A stretch of DNA of 64,000 bases, taken from Piscirickettsiaceae bacterium CG07_land_8_20_14_0_80_44_28. GTDB taxonomy: Bacteria; Pseudomonadota; Gammaproteobacteria; Thiomicrospirales; Thiomicrospiraceae. The notes below the pieces were generated by a model. That model did not search any database. It was not told the DNA's origin and saw only the letters and a list, made by a program, of their open reading frames with translations. Shown here in pieces: positions 63,092-64,000 of the stretch. Every line of letters starts with the position of its first letter. Within the stretch, counting starts at the first letter, position 1. Location of the stretch: the NCBI GenBank assembly GCA_002779995.1, contig PEWX01000030.1, forward strand, positions 21,249-85,248. The letters are read 5' to 3'. A program made the position numbers and the translations under genes.

Positions 63092-64000
63092 CTATCGACC
63101 ATAAAGCTTCAATGACCATTCGGTTAGTTTGCCTTCGCCCACATGCCCAATCCGATTTTGCGTATTTTGATCAATATCGGTCACTTTTAACGTCCAGGTT
63201 CCCGCTGAGGGTTCGCCATAAAACGCATGAGTCGCTAATGACAATTCAATCATATCGTAGCTTGAGCGATAGGCATTCAATGGCGTCAGCACAATGCTTT
63301 TAGTGCCCGCTGGCGAAATCAGTTCAATTAAATAATCGCTGGCATCAATTTTATGACTCAGCTCACCAGATAACGTTTGCGCGTTCAGCCCTTTAATCGA
63401 GACCGTCACCACAGCCGTTTCTGTGATCAAGTTATCCGCAATCGCCACTGTTTTTTGCAAACCAGCCGCATCGAAATTGGCAATTTGATTATTCTGGGTT
63501 AACGGCTGTTTCAATGTTTGCACAGTTTTTAAGGGCGGAAGACTTTGATTGGAGGCTTGCCACTGTTGCGCCAGTTTCACCGCATTCGCCACCGAAACCC
63601 CGCCAAACCCAAATGCATTACTAAAGGCAATGCCTGCCGCATTAGTGACCCAACCCTGCTCAATCGTGACGGTCTGACCATTGATTATGCGTGTAATCGG
63701 CTTCAAATCGGGTTGCAATTTGCGCGCCGTCATCGCTAGGAAGTGTTTAATATCACGCCAAGAGGCTTCCGGGTAAGCTTCTAATAACAGTGCAGCCGCT
63801 CCTGACACGAGCGGTGCAGCGGCTGAAGAACCATTAAATGCCGAATAATAATCACAATTTTCATTGCCAGTGTTGGCTTCACCAAGGTTAAATGGAATAT
63901 TAGGTTCCACCAAACCACTACTGCGACTCAAGCCTAAGCCACAACCTGTTTGATCGGTGGTCACTAAAGCAGGTTGCTGTTCGCCCAATTCGCCCCCCGG
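63092..64000 (-). CDS. Subtilisin-family (S8) serine protease with P domain, C-terminal part (cut by window edge)
   Basis: The frame is open to the last base of the window. The 302 visible residues include the catalytic Ser block FNGSSAAAPLVSGAAALLLEA near the left, a linker, and a C-terminal P/Homo-B domain (ISPAGTKSIVLTPLNAYR, TWTLKVTD, LTEWSLKLYGR) as in kexin-like proteases. The Asp and His of the triad lie outside the window. Members are exported and process or degrade proteins. The secreted protein downstream starts near or inside its stop codon, so the two form an operon. Confidence 0.93.
   Translation of the reverse strand, partial: PGGELGEQQPALVTTDQTGCGLGLSRSSGLVEPNIPFNLGEANTGNENCDYYSAFNGSSAAAPLVSGAAALLLEAYPEASWRDIKHFLAMTARKLQPDLKPITRIINGQTVTIEQGWVTNAAGIAFSNAFGFGGVSVANAVKLAQQWQASNQSLPPLKTVQTLKQPLTQNNQIANFDAAGLQKTVAIADNLITETAVVTVSIKGLNAQTLSGELSHKIDASDYLIELISPAGTKSIVLTPLNAYRSSYDMIELSLATHAFYGEPSAGTWTLKVTDIDQNTQNRIGHVGEGKLTEWSLKLYGR

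Overview
This is a chromosomal window from a gammaproteobacterium. Nearly every base lies in single-copy housekeeping genes arranged in classic gammaproteobacterial blocks: hrcA-grpE-dnaK-dnaJ-dapB-carAB, yceD-rpmF-plsX-fabHDG-acpP-fabF-pabBC-mltG-tmk-holB-tatD, rpsP-rimM-trmD-rplS, ilvBNC and orn/rsgA. The moderate-to-low GC content and gene style would suit a Thiomicrospira/Hydrogenovibrio-type sulfur oxidiser. No diagnostic energy-metabolism gene is present, so this placement is only an inference.

Layout: 1-3850 holds carB (cut by the left edge) and carA behind an attenuator-like leader, then a small accessory island (DUF2798 protein, RHH antitoxin/RelE-type toxin pair, arfB, a short DUF2986 gene). 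3850-9846 is the heat-shock/dapB block. 10008-12628 holds nadK and recN. pldA (12677-13678) stands alone. 13877-27974 is one very long leftward run for fatty-acid, phospholipid and folate synthesis, thymidylate kinase, a clamp-loader subunit, TatD and an ABC exporter. 28076-34667 holds maf, a HAD phosphatase, rluC, rne, a small tyrosine phosphatase and rluA. 34737-37122 is a two-gene unit of unknown function: a very acidic disordered protein and a membrane-anchored coiled-coil protein. 37238-41193 holds dsbC, xerD and the rpsP operon. 41363-53689 is an MSHA-type IV pilus assembly cluster (mshM-L-N-E-G-I-J-K-like) that runs into rmuC and carries no pilin gene. 54001-57265 is ilvBNC. 57490-60841 holds orn, a Ste24-type protease, a pterin dehydratase and rsgA. 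60838-62334 is a HipBA module. 62476-64000 holds a secreted protein of unknown function downstream of a subtilisin-family protease cut by the right edge.

Two repeat families are the most unusual content. The first is the 10-bp palindrome CCAGGCCTGG, with 16 exact copies (7 intergenic, 9 inside genes) plus at least three 9/10 copies. It usually sits between A- and T-runs, so intergenic copies look like intrinsic terminators, while coding copies impose Gln-Ala-Trp or Pro-Gly-Leu on the proteins. The second is a 76-98 bp inverted-repeat element (four copies, at 22698, 25975, 37163 and 38007) that resembles a MITE. Two copies supply the stop codon of the gene beside them, and two bracket dsbC.

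Regulation visible in the sequence includes matched CTTGAA...TATATA promoters in front of grpE and dnaK, a strong sigma-70 promoter for rpsP, a carA promoter followed by a terminator hairpin, a yceD promoter that predicts a leaderless mRNA, a long rne leader whose last hairpin covers the start codon, and operator palindromes in front of both toxin-antitoxin modules. No tRNA, rRNA, CRISPR array or full insertion sequence was seen.
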